Below are positions 20,369 through 29,151 of a DNA stretch of 43,844 nt, piece after piece (positions within the stretch are counted from its first letter, which is position 1; every line of letters starts with the position of its first letter). Below the pieces are notes generated by a model. It was not told the DNA's origin. It searched no databases and saw only the letters and a program-made list of their open reading frames with translations. Source of the stretch: Tritrichomonas foetus (lineage: Eukaryota > Parabasalia > Tritrichomonadida > Tritrichomonadidae); the NCBI GenBank assembly GCA_001839685.1, contig MLAK01000816.1, positions 141,610 through 185,453 on the forward strand, read 5' to 3'. Both the position numbers and the translations under genes were made by a program.

Positions 20369-22021
20369 ATGTCGGACTACGCTGACACAAGGAACTTTAT
20401 TGAATCAGCAAATTTAAAGTACGAGGAAGCGTTTCAATCAGCCGCACTGCTGGCACGAGATATGGATTTTAAAGACGATTGCGCGATTGCAGCAAAACGG
20501 ACTCTTTCTTATAACCCAGCAAATCAAAAAATGATGGATATGTTCCCGCAGTACAAGGAAGCGTACGAATTTATTCAGAAAGGCGTTTTGGAAAACTCAA
20601 AGATTTTAGCGTCGAAAAAGGAAATGTTATGTAAAAAAGATTTCTTTAAGACATGCTTCACAATAAGCTGCTTGTATTTAGGCATGGGCGATTTCCCGAA
20701 TACGTTTGGAACATTGCTGTTTGCGGCCAGAATTAAAACAAAAAATAATTATGAAAATATTATTGAAAACAACCAACATTATATACAACTTAACAAAACT
20801 ATTAATAATCTAAGAAAGACCATATATGGTGATAATGAAAACAACCACATTCATGTTTTTGAACCCCAACACACAAATTGTGATTTGATTTTATCATTGA
20901 ATGATGAAATTTATTACAATTATTTCTCAGGCGTAATTTTAGCACACTTCAAATATCACGATCAGGCAAATGAGTGTTTTCAACACATTGAAGAAAAATA
21001 TAATGCAAATTGCCACAATGCAGTATTTTGTGAGTTTTTCAATACTGACTTTTTGTCTGATTTGTATTTTCGATATGGAATTTCTTTACGAAATGAGAAA
21101 AAGTATGACAAAAGTATTGATTGTTTTCGCAAAATTCTTGAAAATCCACCAAATTCTCTTTTATTGGAAGATATAAAATTCCAATTAGCTTTTACTTACC
21201 AGTGTAGTCATAATTATGAGGATGCTGAAACAGTTTATCATGACATTTTTGAAAACAATCGAGAAAACATTCACATTATTTTACAATACGCTTGGTTTTT
21301 ATTCATTTCAAAACGAAATATTAATCTTGCCATTAAAATACTTCAAGATTCTCTTGATTCATTTTCTGATGTTTCCAAACTTTTATTTTTGCTTGGAAAA
21401 ATTATGCTTTCAAAGAACGATACCAAAAGTGCATACACATATTATAAAAAGTGTATAAGTTATTGGAGCGACGAACCTTCACTTTGGTATAATTTTGGAA
21501 TATTATATTATATTAATCAACAAATGCAAGATTCTGTGGTAGCTTTTCAAAGAGCTTTGTATTTGTCATGTGATCTTGTTGAAGCTTGGCTGAATCTAGG
21601 AACAATTTTAGAAGATCTCGAAGAAAAAGAAGATGCCAAAAAAATATATATTACTGGAATTAAAAATTGCGGGCGTAATGAATTATTAACACAACGCATA
21701 AAAAGAATTAACCGTAAAGAAAAACAAAAAGATCATGAAAAGGAAAATGATAAAATTTTTAAAAATATAGAGAATGATAAATATGATAATGTATCGGGAA
21801 ATTTAGCGAATAAACAGAGTGATAATAGCAATGAGAAAAATTACAAAATGATTGATTTTCCAGATGATAAATATTTTGTTCAAATTCCAGCTAGTTTTGC
21901 GAACTCTTATATAATGGCAGTACCTAGAATTCCTCTTTGCTGCCTTGGAGTTCCGGGTAGTAAAGTTAAATGGGACGTTTTGTCGACTTTACCAAAATCA
22001 CTTTTTAAGAATGTTCAATAG
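20369..22021 (+). CDS. TPR protein resembling corepressor Cyc8/Ssn6
   Basis: The frame is open from TTG 20354, but the first ATG is 20369, giving 550 residues. TPR-like helix pairs run through about residues 40-440. The clearest are DLYFRYGISLRNEKKYDKSI, KFQLAFTYQCSHNYEDAETV, LFLLGKIMLSKNDTKSAY, SLWYNFGILYYINQQMQDSV and AWLNLGTILEDLEEKEDAKK. The order 'LxxLG-K-AY-YK, LWYNxGILYYxxxQxxDxVxAFxRAL, VEAWLNLGTILED' is close to the last TPRs of Cyc8/Ssn6 and UTX. A charged linker (about 445-500) and a Pro-containing C-terminus (VPRIPLCCLGVPG) follow. If the match holds, it is a nuclear corepressor scaffold that would work with a Tup1-like WD40 protein. An APC/C TPR subunit is the main alternative. 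Confidence 0.65.
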   Translation: MSDYADTRNFIESANLKYEEAFQSAALLARDMDFKDDCAIAAKRTLSYNPANQKMMDMFPQYKEAYEFIQKGVLENSKILASKKEMLCKKDFFKTCFTISCLYLGMGDFPNTFGTLLFAARIKTKNNYENIIENNQHYIQLNKTINNLRKTIYGDNENNHIHVFEPQHTNCDLILSLNDEIYYNYFSGVILAHFKYHDQANECFQHIEEKYNANCHNAVFCEFFNTDFLSDLYFRYGISLRNEKKYDKSIDCFRKILENPPNSLLLEDIKFQLAFTYQCSHNYEDAETVYHDIFENNRENIHIILQYAWFLFISKRNINLAIKILQDSLDSFSDVSKLLFLLGKIMLSKNDTKSAYTYYKKCISYWSDEPSLWYNFGILYYINQQMQDSVVAFQRALYLSCDLVEAWLNLGTILEDLEEKEDAKKIYITGIKNCGRNELLTQRIKRINRKEKQKDHEKENDKIFKNIENDKYDNVSGNLANKQSDNSNEKNYKMIDFPDDKYFVQIPASFANSYIMAVPRIPLCCLGVPGSKVKWDVLSTLPKSLFKNVQ

Positions 22022-22549
22022 AATGTTCTTTCTTTATATATATGTAAATTTAGATATGTAATATGTAAAGTAAATAAATAGTATATATACATGCATTAAC
22101 TCCAATTTTGTTATTTATAATATTTCATGGGAAAACAATTATTTTGAAATATAATGAAAATTATGTCTATATGTATGAGAAGGCAAAATATATCAAGCTG
22201 TGATCTTTCATCTATTTTTTGGTAAAAAACCCATCAAGCATATATCACAAATATAAAAGTGTCCTCTTAAAAAATTTCGATTTTGTTCAAACATCAAATA
22301 TATGTCTAAGCAGACGATTTTGATTTTTTCGTGAACATTAAACCATTTGAGAGTGATTGGTAAAAGAAATAGCTTGCTCTCTTAGTATTAATTGGATTTT
22401 CCCCAGAAGATCTAAATTCATTCTCTTTTCCCCAGAATTATAATAATAATAAAATAAGCCCATTAATAATCAATTTATCTTTAATATGATTTAATTATCC
22501 GAGCATTGATCATCCCTCATTTCCCCAAGAGACATTGGCTTGCTAATTC
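22022..22549. other. Intergenic region before the coiled-coil pseudogene
   Basis: AT-rich 3' flank of the TPR gene. The pseudogene at about 22550-23190 may trail weakly into 22480-22549 on the minus strand. Nothing else is seen. Confidence 0.4.
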
Positions 22550-23190
22550 AATAATATATTTTGGCACTTCTTTTGTGTCTACAGATCTTGTGTGTTTCAC
22601 TCCAGCAGATAATTTGAATCACTAATTCAAACGCCTACTTCTTGGTTTTTATCAATTTCTATATTTTTTATAACATCTCGAAAAGTGAGCCTTTCTTTTC
22701 GCAATTCATCAATTTGTGCTCATACACGAGATAATTTTGAAAGGCTGTTATTAAAATAACAAAACTATCACATTTGATTCTCAATCTGGCCTGTAATTCT
22801 TCATTTTTAGGCTTAGAATTTACTTTAGGCACATTTTCTTCGAATTTCTTTCGTTTCTGTTCTTCTGCTAAATTGGTTGTTAAAATACTTATTTTATTGG
22901 CTAAATTTTATGTTTGAAGTTCTTCGTTCGTTTTGAATTTCTGTATATCACGATCGAGGTGAGTGATTTGCTTTTCATATTCGACAATTCCGTTTCGAAT
23001 CGTGTCATTTGCTTGCTTCTGCTTATGGATGGCTCTTTGTTGTCGACAAACTGTGTTTTAAATGTTATCTTGCGGGAGTTTCATCATTCGAAGCTTATTG
23101 CGGAGCTCTTGAACTTCGGCTAGGTTCTCGATTGATTGAAGAGTAGAAGGAAAACTTTGCAGTCTCTTAAAAAGTGGAAAGACAAAGAAT
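22550..23190 (-). pseudogene. Decayed coiled-coil gene resembling outer-dynein-arm docking proteins
   Basis: Reading the minus strand from about 23190 gives heptad-rich sequence: SIENLAEVQELRNKLRMM, a TAA stop, then NTVCRQQRAIHKQKQAND, TIRNGIVEYEKQITHLDRD, a second TAA, then NLANKISILTTNLAEEQKR. A frameshift follows, and AQIDELRKERLTFRDVIKN continues in another frame from about 22720. Short pieces (ISDSNYLLE) may continue to about 22500. The pattern ELR-x-KL followed by a run of RQ-x-A-x-x-KQ and a later ELRKERLTF is like ODA1/CCDC63/CCDC114 proteins, which dock outer dynein arms on axonemes. Three in-frame TAA codons, at least one TGA, a frameshift and no clear start make it a pseudogene. 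The family call is from memory of motifs. Confidence 0.55.
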
Positions 23191-23661
23191 ATAATTGAAT
23201 GATTTTGCCCATATTTGTGAAGGTCATATAGAAAATAACGGATTCTCTACCACTCATTGAAAAAATGAGTATCAATTACAAATTCTTCTCAATTCATTTA
23301 CACTAATTATCAATTGATTGAACTTATATTTGGTCAAAAGATATTGAATACATTGTATTTCTCATTGAAAAAGTGAATATCATTTTTTATCTTTGTTTTC
23401 ATTTCTTCAAGGTTACTCTCGAAAATTGCATAATAAAATAAATACTTAGAAAAACGATTTCATTTCTGTATATGAAGCACAATTTTCAATATAAAATCAA
23501 TGAAATATTAAATCTCTCCAGATATAAAAGAATTAAGAAACACTTTTAATGAAGCAATTCTTAGCATTTCACACTCACCTTTCGATTTGCTATTTCAAAT
23601 TCCAACAAAGAAAAGAAGAATAAATGAAAAAACAGTATTTCACAAATTTTTCGGATACTAA
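23191..23661. other. Intergenic region
   Basis: AT-rich sequence upstream of the PQ-loop gene with no open frame of interest. Nothing recognised. Confidence 0.45.
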
Positions 23662-23718
23662 AATGCCATTTTACACCTATATAGTTATATATGGATTTTT
23701 TCTCATTTTAAAAATAAC

Positions 23719-24495
23719 TTGAATATATCGGTTCTCATCTACCACATTATAACCAGCCTGTGGACACGCAGCCAATATGCCCATTTCTTTGGAAATATTT
23801 CAACTCTTTGTTTTTTTCTGGTTTATATTCCACAAATATATATGGTTTTTTCCCTCCGATCGACTGAAGGCTTTTCTCTCAGCTCTGCAAAACTGAAGTT
23901 GCTTGGGTCAGCCTTTCTATGTGTAAATTCTATATTTAAAGGCGATTCACTCCCTTTGATATTATATGGCTTTTTAAATACCGTTGAGCTTATTTTTTTA
24001 TTGCTTCCATTCTTTCTATTTAATGGTGAATGGAAACCACTTCTATATATTGGAGTTGTATTTATTCCTCTTTTCATTTGCAAATTTATGCCAGAATTAA
24101 TTCCTTTCACTGATTATATAAAGCCGATCACCCAACTGATGTCAAATATCCCTCAGTTATACCAATGCATGAAAGTGGGCACTACAAGGTATGTTTCAAT
24201 GTTTAGTCTGCATTTGCACTTTGGTGGATCCATTTTTGGCTTTATGATGCTGATAATTCTTCAAAATTTTTCTTTCTACTCATGGTTCATTTACGGGAAT
24301 TCATTCTTACAAGCTTTTTCAGTATACATTGCTGCAGCTTGGTTTGGTGAACTTCGTTTCTTTGATGCAATTGAAGAAGAGAACGAAAATGAAAACACAA
24401 GTGATGGTTTAAACATAACACTTTTCACATTCAATGAAGAAGAGCAAGAGCTGGATAATAAAAGCTCACTTGATAGTGATAATGAGATGCTTTAA
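23719..24495 (+). CDS. PQ-loop repeat membrane protein, start unclear
   Basis: The frame shown starts at TTG 23719 (258 residues). Two PQ-loop motifs are clear: VYIPQIYMVFSLRSTEGFSL (Pro38-Gln39) and SNIPQLYQCMKVGTTRYVSM (Pro145-Gln146). About seven hydrophobic helices surround them, followed by an acidic tail with a dileucine-like end. PQ-loop proteins include lysosomal amino-acid exporters (cystinosin, PQLC2) and MPDU1. The STEGFSL pattern is close to that group, so an endolysosomal or ER membrane role is inferred. There is no in-frame ATG between the upstream stop at 23659 and Met42, inside PQ motif 1. An ATG at 23663 opens another frame encoding a hydrophobic segment (PFYTYIVIYGFFLILKIT) that stops just here. 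A frameshift, a sequence error or a non-AUG start is possible. Confidence 0.72.
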   Translation: MNISVLIYHIITSLWTRSQYAHFFGNISTLCFFLVYIPQIYMVFSLRSTEGFSLSSAKLKLLGSAFLCVNSIFKGDSLPLILYGFLNTVELIFLLLPFFLFNGEWKPLLYIGVVFIPLFICKFMPELIPFTDYIKPITQLMSNIPQLYQCMKVGTTRYVSMFSLHLHFGGSIFGFMMLIILQNFSFYSWFIYGNSFLQAFSVYIAAAWFGELRFFDAIEEENENENTSDGLNITLFTFNEEEQELDNKSSLDSDNEML

Positions 24496-24854
24496 TACAT
24501 GCTGTTTATAGTTATATCATGCAAATAGATTTTGTCATAAAATATTCTAATAAAGTTCTTTCTTAAATTATTTCAAGACCTTTTTTTATCTTTCACTCAA
24601 TGGAAAAATGAAATGATATTTTAGGCAAAAAAAAAAAAAAAAAAAAGGCTCTATGAATTAATGATGATATTTGATGGTCAAATCAAAAAAAGAATAAACT
24701 AAATACATACAAGGAAATCAATGATTTATTCTCCATTTGGTCATATCATAGTGTCATCTAAAAAACCATCAACCAAAGAGATCTACATAGTTATATAACA
24801 AATTCAGCTTTTCTTCAACGAGGTGTATTATTTCCCATTTTGTGTTCAGATTAA
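24496..24854. other. Intergenic region with a 20-base A run
   Basis: A run of twenty A residues lies at 24627-24646. On the minus strand a frame between about 24880 and a TGA at 24769 (FFSFYKLINLNTKWEIIHLV and onward) could be a further C-terminal piece of the interrupted ankyrin gene, reached only through another frame change. No other gene is supported. Confidence 0.4.
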
Positions 24855-26656
24855 TTAACTTATAAAAAGAAAAGAAAGATTTTGCTTGTAGATCAAATAT
24901 AACACTGAGATAAAAATAAAAACATCTTTTTCTGTTAGATTTAATTTTGATTCTAATAAAATGACGATAATTTCTTTGTAGCCCAATTCAACAGCAATTT
25001 GAATTGGCATCTTGTGGAAATTACATATCAATCTTTTATATATAATAATAAAAATGATGACAAATAAAAGAGATGTTATTTTTGACATTCGGATCAATAT
25101 TTGTCTGCTTTAGTAAAAGTTTTAAAATATCAATTTTACCAATGGAGGTAACAATATGGAGAGGAGTATTATCAATATTACATAAAAATTCCTTTTGTTA
25201 AATAAAAATAACCATAAATAATCAAACCTAATATTATCTTTACAATTGATGTCAATATTTGATTCATTGAGCAAAAGTTCGACAATGCCATATTGATCAT
25301 CTAAACATGCTTTATGTAGAAAAGTACGATGAATGGTAAATAGAAATCCCAAAATTTAAATAAGATGATAATTTTATCTTTCTTATTTATATCAACCTCA
25401 GGATTCTGAGTAATAAAAGAATAAAATGCATAAAATAGTTTGTTGGAAAGCAAATAGCTTTCTATAAGTTTTTCTTGAAGTTTGTAATTTTCATTGATTT
25501 GTGAATTTGAACAATCAATTTCATTGATTATATTATCAAAATATTTGTAAAGAAATTCATAATTAGAAGTCGAATTAATGAGTGAAAATGATTTAAAAAG
25601 CGTTGGACTATCAATACCAAGGGAATTACGCAAATATTCACTTATTTTACTTTGATAATATTTTAATGACGTCAGATAGCTCTCTTTCGTAAATTTAAAT
25701 TTTGATTCTTCTTCTAAGATATGAAGGATTTCATAATTGCCTCCAATAATACAATATTTCAATGATTCTTCAGAATATTCAACATTATTTAACCAAAGAT
25801 AGCGAAAAATATTAATAGAACCAAATGCCATCGAATATTCTAGAAGACTAATTCCTTTATATCCATCGTTAATATCACAATTGTTTTCTAAAAATGATGG
25901 TGTAATTTTAGAATTAATGGAGAACTTTACGTTTTCTGTAAGGAAATGAATAAATGAATCAAGATCATCCTTACGAATAATACAGGATAGTTCCCCATTT
26001 GAATGAATATTTTGTCGAACTTCCAAATTAAGTTCAAAATCAGGAGGTTCATAATCATATGAACATTCTCGAAACATGTCCAGCTTATTGCCAAATTGAA
26101 GTTTTTGGTCCGATTGCTTTGTTGATTCATAAATCAGAGTAATATATTCGGAATCTAGACAAAATTCTCTTTTACATTCTATATACAACTCTTTATTATC
26201 CAGTCGGAACTCTGGTACAAAAAATAGGAATAAAAAGCGATCATCAAGAAATTCATACTTGAGAGAGGAAACCGGAATAACACCTTGCTTGATCATGAAG
26301 AGAAGAAAATGCTTATTCAATTTAAAAAGCGATACTAATGTTGATGATGGATAAAAAGCCGTTTTAAGTGAATGATTGGAAATTAATTCATTTAAAATAT
26401 TAAGGTAGATTTTTTGATTTTTCTGATCATCCTTGCTGATGAAATGAACTGAAAAATGAACAAATAAACGTATAAATCCTTCATAGATGGCTAAATTATT
26501 AGAGATTGAAATTTGATGAAAGTAATCAAAAAGTTTGCGACTCTCATCGGAAACCTGCACTTCATCACAAGTAACAAGCGACATTACCAGTTCTTGAAGG
26601 TTTCTTAAAATTGTGATAGTTTTACTCAACTCATCAAATCCAACCAGTTTTTCCAT
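24855..26656 (-). CDS. DUF3447-type ankyrin protein, C-terminal repeats split by inserts
   Basis: The open frame begins at TTG 26665; the first ATG is 26656. The N-terminal part (about 400 residues, to about 25376) is the helical domain common in trichomonad ankyrin proteins, with YPSSTLVSLFKLNKHFLLFMI, ISLLEYSMAFGSINIFRYL, EYSEESLKYCIIGGNYEILH. After VDINKKD the frame is broken by about 47 nt (25329-25375), then comes a good repeat RTFLHKACLDDQYGIVELLL...DINCKDN. A second insert (25177-25232) precedes DNTPLHIVTSIGKIDILKLL, and a third (about 25014-25077) precedes KMPIQIAVELGYKEIIVILL. The last piece ends at 24855. The insert positions match those in the ankyrin gene at 17137. Real product or pseudogene cannot be decided from sequence alone. 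Confidence 0.65.
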
Positions 26657-26929
26657 TGTTGACAATTTGAAATTTTATGAAACTGCCGCCAGATAGGAGT
26701 CAATAATTGTTAGTATCTAAATATAAATCTTGATATTTCTGAAAACTTTGTTTCTAATCTGATCGTTTTTATGAAAATTAACATTGATGAACTACTCCTC
26801 GCATGTTTTCATCATTAAGCGAAGAGTGAGAAATAAATGACAAAATAATGAAAACAAAAAATAAAAATATAAATAAAAAAAAAAAATTCACATAATTAAC
26901 ATTTATTTTTGAATTGGATGAACATGCAC

Positions 26930-28387
26930 TTACTGATTCCTAATTATATCGTATGACAAATTAATTTGATGAGCGATTGCATACAATTTGAAGAAAGCTT
27001 CGCTTCTAGAAGAAATATTTTCCATTCCTGTGATTTGCTTCAAAAGTGTGTCAAGGCTGTCAACGCAAGCGCTTCCTCCATTATTATATAGAACATGGCA
27101 TAATTGAACCAAAATATCTTTTGGTAGATCTTTAACATTAGTCATCATATTCACAATTTCTCGAATTACATCATTGGAGAGATCACTTGTTTCACTGTTG
27201 AGGCTATTATTCTTTAATAAAGTTGTTAATAAATCTGATGATTTGTTTGTACTTGAAACTTTGGTGATTATTTGTTGAACGATTTCAGGTGGAAGTTCTT
27301 TCATGTCTGCAGCCTTAGATAAGATGTGCTGAATCACTTCAGGTGGTAAATCATTTGATTGTGTGATCTTTTGAATGATGTTGTTTATTACATCTGGTGG
27401 AAGATTATTTGAATCAACAACTTTAGTTAGAAGCTTTTCAATGACGTCTGGTGGCAAGTCATTTGAATCAGTGATTTTGCTGAGGATTTGCTCGACGACA
27501 GTTGGCGGAAGTTCGTTTTTAGTTTCACCAGCTTTAGTTAAAACATGTTGAATTACTTCAGGTGGTAAATCATTTGATTGTGTGATCTTTTGAATGATGT
27601 TGTTGATTACGTCTGGCGGAAGATTGTTTACATCGGCAACTTTTGTGAGAATTTGCTGAATTACTTCAGGTGGAATATCTTTAGCATCCATCTTATTCAG
27701 AACTTTTTGAAATACTTCTGGTGGAATATCACTTGCTTTTTCTAAGACTTTTTCGAGATATTCTGTCGAGGTTTCGGTTTCGGATTGAACAGCGATGTCA
27801 CTTCTCTCCGAACTGCCGACAACAATTTCAGCCATCATTTCAATGACCTCATTTAGCAAATCATTTGAATTCTGATAATTATTTAATATTCGTTTCAATA
27901 GCTCAGGAGGAACTTCACCTCGTTCAAATTTTTCTTGTTTTCCTTCAAGCTCCTCGTTGATTTGCTCAATTTCATCAATATGTTGCTTCAATTGGTCAAT
28001 TTCAACTTTCTGCCTGTTAAAGTCTGTTTGAATGGTGTCTCTCTCATTTGTAAGAGAAATAACTTGCTCACTTAACATTTCAACTACGCTTTTCTTTCGG
28101 TTGTTTTCGTCGGTATTATCTAATCCGATTTTTTTCTTGAGCTCCTGGATAACGTTTCGTTGTTGTTCAATCTTATCATCGAATTCTGCTTTCTCAGCGT
28201 TTCGGTATTCGGCCAGTTCTCGGTTTTTTTGTCTTAATTCAAAGCGCGCCATTGCTAATTGCTTTGTGAGTGAGTTGATTTTTTGCTGGAGTTCATTGTT
28301 GGAGGTGCCTGATACTTGCTGTGGACTCGAAGGTGGCGAAGGCTTCGGAACATTGATCATGGAAAAACGTCGATTCGTCGGAATCAT
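26930..28387 (-). CDS. Coiled-coil protein with LPPE/LPPD helical repeats
   Basis: The 485-residue protein starts at ATG 28387. A Pro/Ser-rich N-terminus (to about 28) leads into a heptad-rich coiled coil (about 30-157). Residues about 157-400 then hold a degenerate repeat of about 22-25 residues built on (D/E)(I/L)PPE/D-V-I-x-x-I-L-x-K-(A/V/I). It occurs about nine times: DIPPEVFQKVLNKM, DIPPEVIQQILTKV, NLPPDVINNIIQKI, DLPPEVIQHVLTKA and others. A 37-residue block (NNLPPDVINNIIQKI plus the following DLPPEVIQH unit) is duplicated 73 residues apart, and its DNA copies are also similar, indicating recent internal duplication. No known domain, signal peptide or membrane segment. Probably a structural or cytoskeletal protein; no function is assigned. 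Confidence 0.72.
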   Translation of the reverse strand: MIPTNRRFSMINVPKPSPPSSPQQVSGTSNNELQQKINSLTKQLAMARFELRQKNRELAEYRNAEKAEFDDKIEQQRNVIQELKKKIGLDNTDENNRKKSVVEMLSEQVISLTNERDTIQTDFNRQKVEIDQLKQHIDEIEQINEELEGKQEKFERGEVPPELLKRILNNYQNSNDLLNEVIEMMAEIVVGSSERSDIAVQSETETSTEYLEKVLEKASDIPPEVFQKVLNKMDAKDIPPEVIQQILTKVADVNNLPPDVINNIIQKITQSNDLPPEVIQHVLTKAGETKNELPPTVVEQILSKITDSNDLPPDVIEKLLTKVVDSNNLPPDVINNIIQKITQSNDLPPEVIQHILSKAADMKELPPEIVQQIITKVSSTNKSSDLLTTLLKNNSLNSETSDLSNDVIREIVNMMTNVKDLPKDILVQLCHVLYNNGGSACVDSLDTLLKQITGMENISSRSEAFFKLYAIAHQINLSYDIIRNQ

Positions 28388-29151
28388 TTTCGCTTCTTTG
28401 AGATAAAAAATTATATTTGAAATGTGTGAATAAAAATTTCAATGGTTTATATCAAAAAATATATTGGGCTATCACTTTTTGAAAATAATTTTAAATAAGG
28501 TTCATGTAAAGATTAGAAATTCAAATGTTTGTTTCAAAATTGGAATTTAACGGAAATTTATTCAGGCTTTTTGAATGACGCTCTTTCAATGCGTTGAATC
28601 TGTTGATTATGGATAATTCTAACACATCTTATTTTTCACCATAATTCGGCTTAGTAAGTTTGTGTAATAGCGTTTTGAATGATGATTTAATGATATCCTA
28701 ATTTCGGAATAAAAGTTATCAAATCGAATAATTTTAATTTGAAAACTTTGTGTTTGAATGATTTAATTACTAAAAATCATATTCATAAACTCAAATGCAG
28801 GAATATAGCCTATTTTTCCCCTCTCTACATAAATAACAAATTGTGCGATTTTTATTCGTTATTCACTCAAAATGTGAGAAAGTTTTTTGACAGGTTAACC
28901 TTATGCTAGTAAAATTGTTAAGTTGAAAAACTATCCAGTTGAATAAGTGAAACAATGAAATGCAAATTCAGAATTAAGATGATCGTCGATTCATGATGAT
29001 TAGTCAGAAACCTGAATACTTACAAAACAGATAAAGATGTTGTTATATACTTTTTTCCCACACAAACTAATTTGTGCTTTTTATTTCATCAATTTTGAGA
29101 TTTGAATTCACCTCGCAATATCAAAATCATTTTCATATCACATATCATTGA
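28388..29151. other. Divergent intergenic region
   Basis: AT-rich spacer of 764 bases between two genes pointing away from each other. It holds both promoters. TCATTG at 29145-29150 is a candidate initiator for the rightward gene; nothing else is recognised. Confidence 0.5.
29145..29150 (+). promoter_or_regulatory. Candidate Inr element (TCATTG)
   Basis: TCATTG ends two bases before the ATG at 29152. With the A as transcription start the 5' UTR would be about 5 nt, in the very short range known for trichomonad mRNAs. Confidence 0.45.

Noticed and set aside
22550..23190. TAA reassigned as a sense codon
   Set aside because: Other genes in the window end cleanly at TAA, and the same region also has a frameshift and TGA, so decay is simpler.
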